A DNA stretch of 16,558 nt from a bacterium (GCA_030632465.1 DAOVUR010000014.1:1-16558), one strand, 5' to 3'. Positions 1 to 8,766 are shown, counted from the stretch's first letter. Notes: generated by a model from the letters alone, not told the origin. Made by a program: numbers and translations.

Positions 1-780
1 AGATGCCACATAATATTCACTCTTCATACGCCCTTCAACTTTAAGCGATACAATGCCACTCTCAACAAGTTGCGGAATATGCTCGATCATACAGAGATCT
101 GTTGATCCGAACAAAATTGTTTCACGGCCCGTCTCCAAAATTGAATATCTCTCGTCTGGTCGGCTTTTTTCAATAAGATCCCATTCCCATCTACAAGAAT
201 GTTTACATTCACCGCGTGCACCACTTTTGCCACAAAGATGAGCGGAGAGTAAGCACCTACCAGAAACGGCCACGCACATTGCTCCATGCACAAAGACCTC
301 CACCTCAACACCACTATCCCGAGAAACCTCAGCAGCATGTGCAAGTGTACATTCTCGCGCCAAAACAACTCTAGATGCGCCTGCACTCTTCCAGAAAGAA
401 GCACTCTTGGTATTAGCGGTGCTAAGTTGTGTCGAAATATGAATTTCCATATCAGGACGAATTTCCTGCACCAAACTAAATGCACCTGGATCAGAGACTA
501 TTACCGCATCAAATGAGATATCAGACGTTTCCTCTAGCCATGCTTTAATCAAGGGGAAATCTTCATTATACATCAATGTATTGATGGCAACATATAGCTT
601 ACAGCCATTCTTATGAGTATATTCAACGGCCTCGGCAAGTTCTTCAGCGGCAAATGATGACTCATCAGGACGCATAGACAATCCGTTTGCTCCGATATAG
701 ACAGCATCTGCACCATACGCAATTGCCATACGAAGCTTAGACATATTTCCAGCAGGTAATAGTAACTCAGGTAGTTTCAT
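1..780 (-). CDS. Peptidase U32 family protein (YegQ/TrhP-like), 3' end cut by the window
   Basis: The first 260 codons are present, open from ATG at 780 to the window edge. The protein starts MKLPELLLPAGNMSKLRMAI and has the family's early AYGADAVYIG segment. The U32 signature lies at residues 161-179 (EVFVHGAMCVAVSGRCLLS), with conserved cysteines 169, 176, 183, 192 and 196 and the CRWEW segment. A later VSLKVEGRMKS stretch (about 243-253) is also typical. Members of this family closest to E. coli YegQ (TrhP) act in prephenate-dependent 5-hydroxylation of tRNA wobble uridine; relatives act on 23S rRNA (RlhA), and some are called collagenases on weak grounds. The CRWEW segment resembles the CRWEY of YegQ, so a tRNA-modifying role is the best guess, but sub-family assignment needs the missing C-terminus. 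No strong Shine-Dalgarno is visible (only GGAT). The gene follows recJ after 107 bp on the same strand. Confidence 0.9.
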   Translation of the reverse strand, partial: MKLPELLLPAGNMSKLRMAIAYGADAVYIGANGLSMRPDESSFAAEELAEAVEYTHKNGCKLYVAINTLMYNEDFPLIKAWLEETSDISFDAVIVSDPGAFSLVQEIRPDMEIHISTQLSTANTKSASFWKSAGASRVVLARECTLAHAAEVSRDSGVEVEVFVHGAMCVAVSGRCLLSAHLCGKSGARGECKHSCRWEWDLIEKSRPDERYSILETGRETILFGSTDLCMIEHIPQLVESGIVSLKVEGRMKSEYYVAS

Positions 781-887
781 AATTATCCAATAATAAATTG
801 CATTCGATTCAGATGGGGATATCCTGCGAAGATATCAGCAATTTTGCAATCATCAATTTCAATCGATGATCAACAGCCAACTGCTAG

Positions 888-2600
888 CTACACTTTTTCT
901 GCTGATCTGAAATCTTTGATATTCAACTGTAGTGACCGGCGACCGCCAAATGTATTTTCCTTTAACTGCACTAGCATGTCCATCGATCCAGAGGGCAACT
1001 CAACATCACCTAAACCAAACCCAATGGAATCAAGCTGAACATCACCATTGCCAACTATCATTTTGATATGATTCTTTCCTACTATCCGCGGCACACCAAC
1101 GGGAGCAACATCATGCAATCCCCATATAGGAGTTGGATTTCCAGAGCCAACAGGAGCCAGACGCTGCATACCACGCCAAAGTGCTTCGTTAGCATCACTT
1201 AAATCAACCCACGCATCGACTTGTATGGATGGCTTCAAATCATTAGGGCCCACGCTCTCTGAACAGGCCTTATTAAAGCGTTGACGGAACGTCACAAGAT
1301 TTTCCTTCTTAATCGTAATTCCAGCGGCCATCTCATGTCCGCCGTAGGCTTCCAATAAATCAGAGCACTTACCTAGCACCTCAACCATATTCACACCTGC
1401 GACACTCCGACACGAACCACGCCCCACACCGCTCTCGTTAAATCCTATAACAACTGATGGTCGGTGATAGCGGCCACATAGACGTGAGGCAACAATACCA
1501 ACAACACCTACATGCCAAGTTTTCTTGCCTGTAACAATGCCACTAGTATGCTCTGCATTAAAACGACGATCAACATCCTCTACAGCACTTTCCAGGATTT
1601 CATTCTCGATTATTCGACGTTCTTTATTCACATTATCTAATTCACGTGCAAGCTTAAAGGCCTCCGTGGAATCCGCTGCCAACAATAAGTCCAGCGCCTT
1701 ATCAGCATTGCCCAAGCGTCCAGTAGCATTAAGGCGTGGAGCAAGCAGAAAACCTATATGGTAACAAGTCATGACTGAATCTATTTTAGATATTTTTATC
1801 AGTGCAGACAATCCCAGACTAGGCTTGCTGTTTATACGCTTTAATCCATGCTTAACCATAATCCGGTTATCACCAAGTAGCGGCACAACATCAGCAACAG
1901 TACCTATCGCAACCATATCTAAAACTTCATGTAGATCAACACCTTTTAAATCTTTGCCACGCTCCTCCAAATCCTGAATCAAAGCACAACAAAGCTTAAA
2001 AGCAACTCCGACACCAGCAAGTAACTTAGCGTTCTCATCATCCCCCAATTCAGGATTAACAACCGCCAGTGCATCAGCAACTGTAGACTTAACGCTATGA
2101 TGATCAGTCACAACCACATCTACACCTACCTTCTTCGCCGCATCCACCGCGTCGCAAGAGGACGTGCCGCAATCAGTCGTAATAATAAGATCTGATTTGC
2201 GCTCTGATTGACATCTATTAAAAGCCGCTAAAGAAAAGCCATACCCTTCAGACAAACGTTCAGGTAACACACCTTCCACATCAGCCCCCAACTGCCGCAA
2301 AACCTTAACTAATACTGCTGCTGAAGTAACACCGTCCGTGTCAAAATCCCCAAAAATAGTTATAGTTTCATTCGTCTCTACCGCTGCTCTCACACGATCA
2401 ACAGCTTTACGCATATCAGGTATAACAAATGGGTCATCCAAATCATTGTAATCAGCCTTAAGAAATTTTTCGGCACTATCCTTTTCTGTATGGCCACGCG
2501 CAACTAATATGTGCCCTAGCGCTAAAGGAAGCTTTAGCTCTTTTGCTAACATCTTAGCTATAGACTCATTACTATCTACATCTTTCCAAATATATTCCAT
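888..2600 (-). CDS. recJ: Single-stranded-DNA-specific exonuclease RecJ
   Basis: RecJ degrades single-stranded DNA 5' to 3' in recombination and mismatch/base-excision repair. About 570 residues, normal for the family. Numbered from the ATG at 2600: an N-terminal RecJ segment (FLKADYNDLDDPF near 46-58); DHH-phosphoesterase motif GDFDTDG at 84-90 (usual form GDYDxDG); a DCG motif near 143-145; the DHH triad VVTDHHS at 163-169; IGTVADVVPL near 232-241; APRLNATGRLGNADKALDLL near 287-306; the DHHA1 motif GGHEMAAG at 420-427; then the C-terminal OB-like domain. All metal-binding motifs look intact. The frame also opens at a TTG at 2615, five codons upstream; ATG 2600 is preferred because the TTG has no ribosome-binding site, though the ATG site (GGA and GAAG upstream) is itself modest. 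It lies behind secDF across a 152-bp gap with a likely terminator, so it probably has its own promoter. Stop codon TAG. Confidence 0.95.
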   Translation of the reverse strand: MEYIWKDVDSNESIAKMLAKELKLPLALGHILVARGHTEKDSAEKFLKADYNDLDDPFVIPDMRKAVDRVRAAVETNETITIFGDFDTDGVTSAAVLVKVLRQLGADVEGVLPERLSEGYGFSLAAFNRCQSERKSDLIITTDCGTSSCDAVDAAKKVGVDVVVTDHHSVKSTVADALAVVNPELGDDENAKLLAGVGVAFKLCCALIQDLEERGKDLKGVDLHEVLDMVAIGTVADVVPLLGDNRIMVKHGLKRINSKPSLGLSALIKISKIDSVMTCYHIGFLLAPRLNATGRLGNADKALDLLLAADSTEAFKLARELDNVNKERRIIENEILESAVEDVDRRFNAEHTSGIVTGKKTWHVGVVGIVASRLCGRYHRPSVVIGFNESGVGRGSCRSVAGVNMVEVLGKCSDLLEAYGGHEMAAGITIKKENLVTFRQRFNKACSESVGPNDLKPSIQVDAWVDLSDANEALWRGMQRLAPVGSGNPTPIWGLHDVAPVGVPRIVGKNHIKMIVGNGDVQLDSIGFGLGDVELPSGSMDMLVQLKENTFGGRRSLQLNIKDFRSAEKV

Positions 2601-2675
2601 TACTTCACTGTCCAATTATTTACAAACCAATTAATTCACACACCACACTTAAAATTCATTCTGCAACAAACAAAA

Positions 2676-2705
2676 ACAAACGCTCATCAGATGACAAGCG
2701 CTCGT
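2676..2705 (-). terminator. Probable intrinsic terminator downstream of secDF
   Basis: On the minus strand, about 48 bases after the secDF stop, a hairpin can form: left arm ACGAGCGCTTGTC, loop ATCT, right arm GATGAGCGTTTGT. It is 13 paired positions with four G-T wobbles. A T-rich tail (TTTTGTTTGTTG) follows directly. This would end the aroC-tgt-yajC-secDF transcript before recJ. The wobbles and the interrupted T-run make it moderate rather than strong. Confidence 0.5.
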
Positions 2706-2729
2706 CTCGTATTTTTACCCATCACTAAC

Positions 2730-2755
2730 CATTAATAATTTATCATTAACAATTA
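2730..2755. repeat. Short imperfect direct repeat overlapping the secDF stop codon
   Basis: On the plus strand, CATTAATAATT (2730-2740) and CATTAACAATT (2744-2754) match at 10 of 11 positions with a 14-base period. The second copy runs into the secDF stop codon (complement of 2753-2755). It is AT-rich, so chance is possible. Comparable but unrelated repeats touch stop codons at 6888-6890 and 11496-11498. Confidence 0.5.
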
Positions 2756-5281
2756 AACTTTAACCTTACCTCCTAGATCAGGTTTTCTATTACGGTACCA
2801 GAATAAAACAACTGGTGTTGCAACAAATATTGATGAATAAGTACCAACCAAAATACCGATACATAACGCAAGTGCGAAGTCAAAGATAGCACCGCCACCA
2901 AATACCAACAGCATCACAACAGTAATCAATGTTGTTATGGAGGTCAAAATAGTACGACTTAGCGTCTGGTTAATACTTAAGTTACATATATCCTTAAATG
3001 ACATATTACGTTTCAATTTAAGATCTTCCCTGATCCTATCAAACACAACAATCGTATCATTTACAGAGTAACCAACAATCGTTAAGAGAGCCGCAATAAT
3101 TGGCAGACTAAGTTGACGACCAAAGAGCGTATAGATTCCAACTGTAATCAGAACGTCATGCGTAAGAGCAACAATCGCCCCAATAGCAAAACCAAGCTCA
3201 AAGCGGAATGAAACATAAATAACAATCCCCAATAGAGCCATTACAATTGACCAAACGGCCCTACTCTTAAGCTCTTTGCCGATCTGTGGACCAACCTCAT
3301 CAGCCTGTGCAATAACAAAGCCAGCAGACGCAAAGTTTTCGGTCATACATTTATCAACAGCTATAGCAGTCTTCTCTCCATCAACAGTAACATCAGATGC
3401 TTTGATAAGTAGGAATGCATCACCATCTTTTTCAAGCTCTTGCTGATACTGAATGTTTGCATCCATAATGCCAGCCTTATCAAGAGCATCACGAATAGCC
3501 CCAACCTCAACCGCTTCATCAAATGTATATGTAATAGCAGCACCACCAGTAAAATCAACACCAAAGATCTTATTAGGACTATCCACGCCCTTGACTACCA
3601 TCATTCCCCAAGTAACAACAATCACAGAGATAGAAAGCACTGCACAGATCTTACGGAACGAAACAAAGTCGATCTTTGTATCCTTAACAATACGAAGCAT
3701 CTTCAATGTCTTTTCACTCTTCTTATTTGCAACTGTTGCAAATAACATCTTAGTAACCACTAACGATGTATACATGCTCACTAAAATACCCGCACATAGC
3801 GTTACGGCAAATCCACGAATCGGACCTGAACCAAAGATAAAGAGAATAACACCAGTTAGAAGTGTTGTTAAGTTGGCATCCATAATCGTAATGAACGCAC
3901 GATCATAACCCGCAATAATAGAAGTCCATAATCTCTTTCCTGATCTTGACTCTTCTCTAATTCTCTCAAAAATCAAAACGTTAGCATCAACTGCCATGCC
4001 AATCGTTAACAAGATACCAGCAATACCAGGTAGAGTCAGAACAGGTAATCTTACAACACCACCGCCACCTACATGCCCCATACTGAGGAAGCCAGCAGCG
4101 ACAATCATACCTAAAGGAAGAAGTATCATATTAAGTAGAAGTGCAATATCAGCAACTATTCCGCAGAACATATAGTAGATCAACATAAACGCCAGTACAA
4201 TAGCAGCACCCATAAGAATAGCTTTTATACCACTATTAATTGAATCTTCCCCTAAGCTAGGAGCAACAAATCTAGTTTCAACAATTTTAACCGGAGCTGG
4301 CAATGAACCTGCACGTAAGACGTTAGCAAGACGTTTAGCCTCTACAGTAGTAAAATTACCACTAATCTCTGCACTACCACTAAAAATAGCACTGTTAATA
4401 CGTGGTGCCGAAAAGAGCGTACCATCTAAGACAATTCCTAGCTGATGATAATTGTTTGGATCAGGATTGCGAGGACCACCCGGCGCATGATCAGAAGTAA
4501 CAACACCAAATTTCTTTCTACCCTTTGAGTCAAACTCAAGTTTAATGACCGACTGCCCCATACCTGTAAGTTCAGCCCATGCATTCTTTAAGTTATCACC
4601 AGAAAGCTCATAACGACGTTTTACAAAATATGGAGTGTAAACCTTTTCGCCACGTACTATATCTTCCATAAGCAATAGCTCATGCTCTTTATCTGGCGCA
4701 TGGAATCTACCGCGCTTAGCGAGATATGCAACATCCATCTTTTCATCAGACAAACTATCCCTGTCACGGAAATAGTAATTTCTGCCGTCAGATTCCACTA
4801 TCTTATACCCTTCAGGAACAAGATCCTTATCAAACAGCTTCTCAACTAATTCAGCATTTCGGTCATGCACCATACGGAATTCAAGAAAGGCCAGACTTTT
4901 AATACTATCTTCAGCATCTTTCCGTTTAGCTTCATCAATACCAGGAAGCTGAATTATAATACGGTTATCTTTGCCTGGATAGATAACTGGCTCTGCAATT
5001 CCCATTGAGTCAATTCTGTTACGAATAACTTCAACAGCTCTACCCTGCGCACCATCAAGAACATTCTTAACTTGTCTATTAAGATCTTCGTCAGAGATAC
5101 CTATCTGATGCGCCTTAATCTCCTCGGCGACAGCCTGTTCATCAATTTTAACAATGAAACTCGTTCCACCCTTTAAATCCAAGCCAAGCTGAATTTTCTC
5201 TTTTAGCGGTGTTACAATCCACAACGAAAAAGATACCAAACCTATCAATAACAACCATTTCCAAAGCGCATGCTTATCCAT
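2753..5281 (-). CDS. secDF: Fused protein-export membrane protein SecD-SecF
   Basis: SecDF uses the proton-motive force to help finish SecA/SecYEG-driven export across the inner membrane. Here both subunits form one 842-residue chain. The SecD half has TM1 at about 7-25, GLDLKGG at 33-39, the large periplasmic P1 region to about 345, then membrane segments carrying VDANVLIFERIREE (431-444; D432 corresponds to the conserved membrane aspartate). The SecF half starts near 537, with its own first TM, FGVDFTGG at 573-580 and VNDTIVVFDRIRED at 740-753. The fusion has no frameshift at the junction (about 515-540, rich in Lys). The ATG start is supported by GGAG about nine bases upstream. yajC, which codes for a partner in the SecDF-YajC complex, ends 76 bp upstream on the same strand. 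Fused SecDF occurs in several phyla, so it is not diagnostic alone. Confidence 0.97.
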   Translation of the reverse strand: MDKHALWKWLLLIGLVSFSLWIVTPLKEKIQLGLDLKGGTSFIVKIDEQAVAEEIKAHQIGISDEDLNRQVKNVLDGAQGRAVEVIRNRIDSMGIAEPVIYPGKDNRIIIQLPGIDEAKRKDAEDSIKSLAFLEFRMVHDRNAELVEKLFDKDLVPEGYKIVESDGRNYYFRDRDSLSDEKMDVAYLAKRGRFHAPDKEHELLLMEDIVRGEKVYTPYFVKRRYELSGDNLKNAWAELTGMGQSVIKLEFDSKGRKKFGVVTSDHAPGGPRNPDPNNYHQLGIVLDGTLFSAPRINSAIFSGSAEISGNFTTVEAKRLANVLRAGSLPAPVKIVETRFVAPSLGEDSINSGIKAILMGAAIVLAFMLIYYMFCGIVADIALLLNMILLPLGMIVAAGFLSMGHVGGGGVVRLPVLTLPGIAGILLTIGMAVDANVLIFERIREESRSGKRLWTSIIAGYDRAFITIMDANLTTLLTGVILFIFGSGPIRGFAVTLCAGILVSMYTSLVVTKMLFATVANKKSEKTLKMLRIVKDTKIDFVSFRKICAVLSISVIVVTWGMMVVKGVDSPNKIFGVDFTGGAAITYTFDEAVEVGAIRDALDKAGIMDANIQYQQELEKDGDAFLLIKASDVTVDGEKTAIAVDKCMTENFASAGFVIAQADEVGPQIGKELKSRAVWSIVMALLGIVIYVSFRFELGFAIGAIVALTHDVLITVGIYTLFGRQLSLPIIAALLTIVGYSVNDTIVVFDRIREDLKLKRNMSFKDICNLSINQTLSRTILTSITTLITVVMLLVFGGGAIFDFALALCIGILVGTYSSIFVATPVVLFWYRNRKPDLGGKVKV

Positions 5282-5357
5282 TAATTTACTCCTATAAATA
5301 CACTTAATTTCTAGTTAATTTGCAGTCTTATATACCAACCAGCATATAATCAACAAC

Positions 5358-5726
5358 CTATTTATCTTCATCCGTCGCTTTTTCGCCTTTTTCAAGAACA
5401 CGACTAACAGCGCCACGAGAAACTTCCACCTTTACACCATCAGCAATCTTGATCATAAACGTATGCTCTTTAACATTCGCAATAACGCCCAACATTCCAC
5501 CGCCAAACATGACACGAGCACCTGTCTTAAGCTCGGTAATCATCTTTTTACGCTCTTTTTCTTTACGTTGCTGCGGCCTAATCAACATAAAATAAAATAT
5601 ACCAAAAATTATCAACATAGGGATCATCATACCGCCCCCTAGTCCGCCTAATAATCCTTCTCCACCACTTGCTGGTGCTGGACATGCCTGTGCTACTGGT
5701 ACTAATAAGTCAAATATTCCTGTCAT
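5358..5726 (-). CDS. yajC: Preprotein translocase subunit YajC
   Basis: YajC is a small single-span inner-membrane protein that binds SecDF. The 122-residue product has an N-terminal stretch of about 30 residues rich in Pro, Ala and Gly, one hydrophobic segment at about 33-50 (MMIPMLIIFGIFYFMLI), then the family hallmark RPQQRKEKERK and the small cytoplasmic domain (TGARVMFGGGMLGVIANV, a variant of the usual GdxVvTxgGixGxV). The acidic C-terminus is short. The start ATG shares one base with the tgt stop (TGATG), so the two are probably translationally coupled; GGAG lies about nine bases upstream, inside the end of tgt. secDF follows 76 bp downstream, the classical yajC-secDF order. Stop codon TAG. 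Confidence 0.95.
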   Translation of the reverse strand: MTGIFDLLVPVAQACPAPASGGEGLLGGLGGGMMIPMLIIFGIFYFMLIRPQQRKEKERKKMITELKTGARVMFGGGMLGVIANVKEHTFMIKIADGVKVEVSRGAVSRVLEKGEKATDEDK

Positions 5727-6850
5727 CAGATTTTCTCCTCTATTCCTTCGTATTCTTTTCGCAATTCAGAAAAGGTACCGTCTTCTAACGATGCCCTTAT
5801 TTCTTTCATAAACTCCATGTAACGATGCAAATTATGCAACGTCAACATCCTAACTCCTAAAATTTCATTCACGTTCAGCAAGTGCCGAATATATGCACGA
5901 CTAAAGTTCTGACACGCATAACACGTGCATCCCTCTTCAATCGGCTTCGTATCAAACTTATACATACCAGCCTTAACGGGATAACGTCCACGCTTAGTAA
6001 ACGCTGTTCCGTTCCTGCCAAATCTTGTCGGTATAACACAATCAAACATATCAATACCGCAGGCAATAGCCTCCAGTATCTGAGACATCTTACCAACCCC
6101 CATCAAATAACGAGGCTGATTCTCTGGCAGTGCCGGCACACTATCTTTTATCCCCTGAATCAAAAGCTTTTCAGGCTCACCAACACTCACTCCGCCAACT
6201 GCATAACCGTCAAAACCGATCGACACTAATTCCTTCGCACAGTGCCTGCGCAGCTCACTAAATTCGCCACCCTGCACAATACCAAAGACAAGCTGACCAG
6301 CATCCATCTCCTGTTCAGCACATAAAGCCGCCCAAGATAATGTTTTTTCGACCGATTGACAAGCATATTTACGATCACAAGGATAAGGAACACATTCATC
6401 AAAAACCATTGCTATATCAGAGCCAAGCGTTCGTTGTATCGCCATAGCTTCAACAGGCCCCAGAAAAATACGTTTTCCATCAAAATGAGAGTTGAATTCC
6501 ACGCCATCATCACGGATTTTACGCAAGTTAGATAAGCTAAAAACCTGAAAGCCACCACTATCAGTTAAGATCGGTTTATCCCACCCCATAAATTTATGTA
6601 GCCCACCACAAGCCTCCATAATTTCCATGCCGGGCCGGATATTTAAATGATACGTATTACCCAGCACAACTTGTGCGCCAACAGTATGCAACTCCTCGGG
6701 AGAAATAGATTTAACAGCACCCTGCGTACCGACAGGCATAAAAACCGGCGTCTCAATAACACCATGCGCCGTAGTGAGACTACCACGCCTTGCACTGCTA
6801 TGCGGATCAGAACTAAGAACTTCAAAATTGCCAGGCTTATTACTTTTCAC
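5726..6850 (-). CDS. tgt: tRNA-guanine(34) transglycosylase (queuine/preQ1 insertion)
   Basis: Tgt replaces guanine at the wobble position of GUN-anticodon tRNAs with preQ1, a step of queuosine synthesis. The 374-residue product has the usual bacterial length. Visible landmarks: ETPVFMPVGT (33-42); GNTYHL (64-69); the substrate-binding DSGGFQVFS starting at D97; GIVQGG (190-195); GGVSVGEP (219-226); FDCVIPTRFGRNG starting at 269, with D270 as the expected nucleophile; and the zinc site C308, C310, C313 and H339. The start is a GTG at 6850; no earlier in-frame start is convincing and there is no clear Shine-Dalgarno, the upstream being a small AT-rich repeat. It lies 37 bp after aroC and overlaps yajC by one base. 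No other queuosine gene is in the window. Confidence 0.96.
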   Translation of the reverse strand: MKSNKPGNFEVLSSDPHSSARRGSLTTAHGVIETPVFMPVGTQGAVKSISPEELHTVGAQVVLGNTYHLNIRPGMEIMEACGGLHKFMGWDKPILTDSGGFQVFSLSNLRKIRDDGVEFNSHFDGKRIFLGPVEAMAIQRTLGSDIAMVFDECVPYPCDRKYACQSVEKTLSWAALCAEQEMDAGQLVFGIVQGGEFSELRRHCAKELVSIGFDGYAVGGVSVGEPEKLLIQGIKDSVPALPENQPRYLMGVGKMSQILEAIACGIDMFDCVIPTRFGRNGTAFTKRGRYPVKAGMYKFDTKPIEEGCTCYACQNFSRAYIRHLLNVNEILGVRMLTLHNLHRYMEFMKEIRASLEDGTFSELRKEYEGIEEKI

Positions 6851-6890
6851 TATTAATTATTCACTATCTTATCGTTTTTATTATTCACTA
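6845..6890. repeat. AT-rich direct repeat filling the aroC-tgt junction
   Basis: The 11-mer ATTATTCACTA occurs at 6856-6866 and again, identically, at 6880-6890; a third partial match TTTTCACTA is at 6845-6853. The last copy ends with the complement of the aroC TAG stop (6888-6890), and the partial copy contains the complement of the tgt GTG start (6848-6850). The whole 37-bp spacer is therefore built of one short motif. No function is known to me. Confidence 0.6.
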
Positions 6891-7946
6891 ACAAAGATCC
6901 GCCAAAACAAGAGCCGCCATCGACTCAACAATCGGCACAGCACGCGGCAAGACACAAGGGTCATGTCGACCTTTAGCCTCAAAGACAACTGGTTTACCAT
7001 CATAATCAACCGTATCCTGCGGCAGACTAATCGTCGCTACAGGCTTAAATGCAACTCTAAAAATAATTGGTTCGCCATTAGAAATACCGCCCTGAATACC
7101 GCCACTATTATTAGTAACCGTACCAAGTCCATACTTCTTCATAACATACATATCATTATGTTCAGAGCCACGCAGCAAAGTTCCAGCAAAGCCAGACCCA
7201 ATCTCAAATCCCTTAGCTGCCGGTATAGAAAGCATAGCCTTAGCCAAAGATGCCTCAAGCTTATCGAATATAGGTTCACCCCATCCTGTCGGCACACCCT
7301 GACAGACGCATGTAACAACACCGCCCACAGAATCACCATCATCTAACACTGATGCTATACGCGCCTCCATAAGCTGCGCCGTATCAACATCAGGACAGCG
7401 CACAACCGTCTTATCAACCAAATTACGCGAAATATCCAGCAGGTCAATATCAGGCATAATAATATCCTGCACAGAGCTAACCCAAGCAGTAATGCTTATC
7501 CCATGAAGTGCAGCCAACACCTTTTCAGCTACAGCACCAGCAACAACGCGCCCAATAGTTTCACGAGCACTCGCCCGTCCACCACCACTAGCAGCCATCA
7601 CACCATACTTCTCTTTATATGTAAAATCAGCATGAGACGGCCGCGGCACATTGCTCATCTCTTTATAGTCACCAGGACGTTGATCTTTATTATCAACCAA
7701 CATACAGATAGGCGTACCTAAAGTAAGGCCATTTTCCACGCCAGAAACAATGCGCACCTGATCCTTCTCGTCACGAGGAGTACTCAAGGCACTCTGCCCA
7801 GGCCGACGACGATCCAGCTGTGGCTGAATATCACCCTCATTCAGCTCCAGCATAGCAGGACAACCATCAATAACAGCACCAACATTCAGGCCATGCGATT
7901 CGCCAAATGTCGTTACCACAAAATTATTACCTATTGTGCTTCCCAT
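6888..7946 (-). CDS. aroC: Chorismate synthase
   Basis: AroC converts 5-enolpyruvylshikimate-3-phosphate to chorismate, the last step of the shikimate pathway, with reduced FMN. The 352-residue product is of standard length and shows the three family signatures: GESHGLNVGAVIDG (15-28), the RRRPGQS segment (46-52) with TPRDE (56-60), RPSHAD (102-107) followed by YGVMAASGGGRASARET (about 114-130), and a C-terminal RHDPCVLPRAVPI segment with the conserved RxDP. The ATG at 7946 has a good Shine-Dalgarno (GGAG about nine bases upstream). A candidate extended -10 promoter lies 31 bp upstream, so aroC may head the aroC-tgt-yajC-secDF transcript. Stop codon TAG. Confidence 0.97.
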   Translation of the reverse strand: MGSTIGNNFVVTTFGESHGLNVGAVIDGCPAMLELNEGDIQPQLDRRRPGQSALSTPRDEKDQVRIVSGVENGLTLGTPICMLVDNKDQRPGDYKEMSNVPRPSHADFTYKEKYGVMAASGGGRASARETIGRVVAGAVAEKVLAALHGISITAWVSSVQDIIMPDIDLLDISRNLVDKTVVRCPDVDTAQLMEARIASVLDDGDSVGGVVTCVCQGVPTGWGEPIFDKLEASLAKAMLSIPAAKGFEIGSGFAGTLLRGSEHNDMYVMKKYGLGTVTNNSGGIQGGISNGEPIIFRVAFKPVATISLPQDTVDYDGKPVVFEAKGRHDPCVLPRAVPIVESMAALVLADLC

Positions 7947-7976
7947 TACTTTTTCTCCAAAAATTCATAAACAAAC

Positions 7977-8005
7977 AGTATAACACCGAACAACAAATAT
8001 AAAAG
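7977..8005 (-). promoter_or_regulatory. Candidate extended -10 promoter for aroC
   Basis: On the minus strand TATACT (complement of 7977-7982) is preceded by TGT, giving the extended -10 form TGnTATACT. Seventeen bases further upstream only a poor -35 (CTTTTA, 8000-8005) is seen, as is usual for extended -10 promoters. It would start RNA about 25 bases before the aroC ATG. Called by eye only. Confidence 0.35.
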
Positions 8006-8039
8006 AGCTAAATGTGCGTTTCTTGCGCTTTTTTGTGAC

Positions 8040-8663
8040 TTACAGCCCCAACTCCATCATAAGCTTCTTTGCCACTTCCACCTTACTCATAAGCGGCCAA
8101 TCTTCGCGTCTCCCATCAGCAAATAGCAATGTAACCCTATTAGTATCAACTGCAAAACCAGCATCATCCGCAGCCACATCATTTGCCACAATCAGATCAA
8201 GTCCCTTCTCCACCAACTTACGCTTGGCTTCCTGCACTGGATCACCAGTTTCAGCCGCAAACCCAACAAAGACACGCTCACCTTTATCAGACATAATAGA
8301 CTGCAAAACATCTGGCGTACGCTCCAATTCCAGCGTACCACTCATATTAGCTTTCTTCAGCTTAACCGCACTAACAGATGAAGGGCGCCAATCCGAAACA
8401 GCCGCAGACATAATAAGCAGATCACACCACTCTAAATTATCCTGCACTGCTCTTAGCATATCTTCCGCAGATAGCACATAGATAACATCCACGCCAACAG
8501 GTGCCGAAAGCGATACCGGCCCACTAATCAAGCGCACCTCATGTCTCGCCTCAACCGCAGCCCAAACCAAAGCATATCCCATCTTGCCAGTAGATCTATT
8601 ACTCAAAAACCGTACTGGATCAATACTTTCCCTAGTTGGCCCCGCTGTTATTAATATTTTCAC
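8040..8663 (-). CDS. coaB: Stand-alone phosphopantothenate-cysteine ligase (CoaB)
   Basis: CoaB joins 4'-phosphopantothenate and cysteine in coenzyme A synthesis. The 207-residue product begins directly with the CoaB motif ITAGPTRESIDPVRFLSNRS (residues 4-23), followed by TGKMGYALVWAA. Further landmarks are MSAAVSDWRP (about 84-93), KLKK (about 101-104), FVGFAAETGD (about 131-140) and the dinucleotide-site IVANDV (about 157-162). Most bacteria carry CoaB as the C-terminal half of a roughly 400-residue CoaBC/Dfp protein; here no CoaC flavoprotein half precedes it, so CoaC must be encoded elsewhere. The start is GTG at 8663, with AAGG about eight bases upstream. Upstream is a gap with a decayed gene fragment; aroC starts 93 bp downstream. 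Confidence 0.93.
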   Translation of the reverse strand: MKILITAGPTRESIDPVRFLSNRSTGKMGYALVWAAVEARHEVRLISGPVSLSAPVGVDVIYVLSAEDMLRAVQDNLEWCDLLIMSAAVSDWRPSSVSAVKLKKANMSGTLELERTPDVLQSIMSDKGERVFVGFAAETGDPVQEAKRKLVEKGLDLIVANDVAADDAGFAVDTNRVTLLFADGRREDWPLMSKVEVAKKLMMELGL

Positions 8664-8737
8664 ATTAACACCTTATCTAAATCGTTCGACTTGCAAACAG
8701 CGATACACTCACCCCTGTCTCATTACTCAAAACAACC

Positions 8738-8766
8738 ATAATATGCAGACTGAACAACAAATACAA
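8738..8766 (-). promoter_or_regulatory. Weak sigma-70-like promoter candidate for coaB
   Basis: On the minus strand TTGTAT (complement of 8761-8766), a 17-base spacer and TATTAT (complement of 8738-8743) lie about 75 bases before the coaB GTG. The -10 matches five of six consensus bases, the -35 only three. The spacing is ideal but the region is AT-rich, so chance is a real alternative. Confidence 0.25.

Noticed and set aside
87..485. Separate 132-codon minus-strand gene
   Set aside because: It overlaps the U32 family frame, which carries the full family signature and is open over the whole 1-780 interval.
2601..2615. Five-codon N-terminal extension of RecJ from TTG 2615
   Set aside because: No ribosome-binding site before the TTG; an in-frame ATG follows at 2600.
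8011..8038. Intrinsic terminator between coaB and aroC (GCG...CGC followed by TTTTTT on the plus strand)
   Set aside because: The stem is only three pairs, and the T-run is on the wrong strand for the minus-strand genes here.
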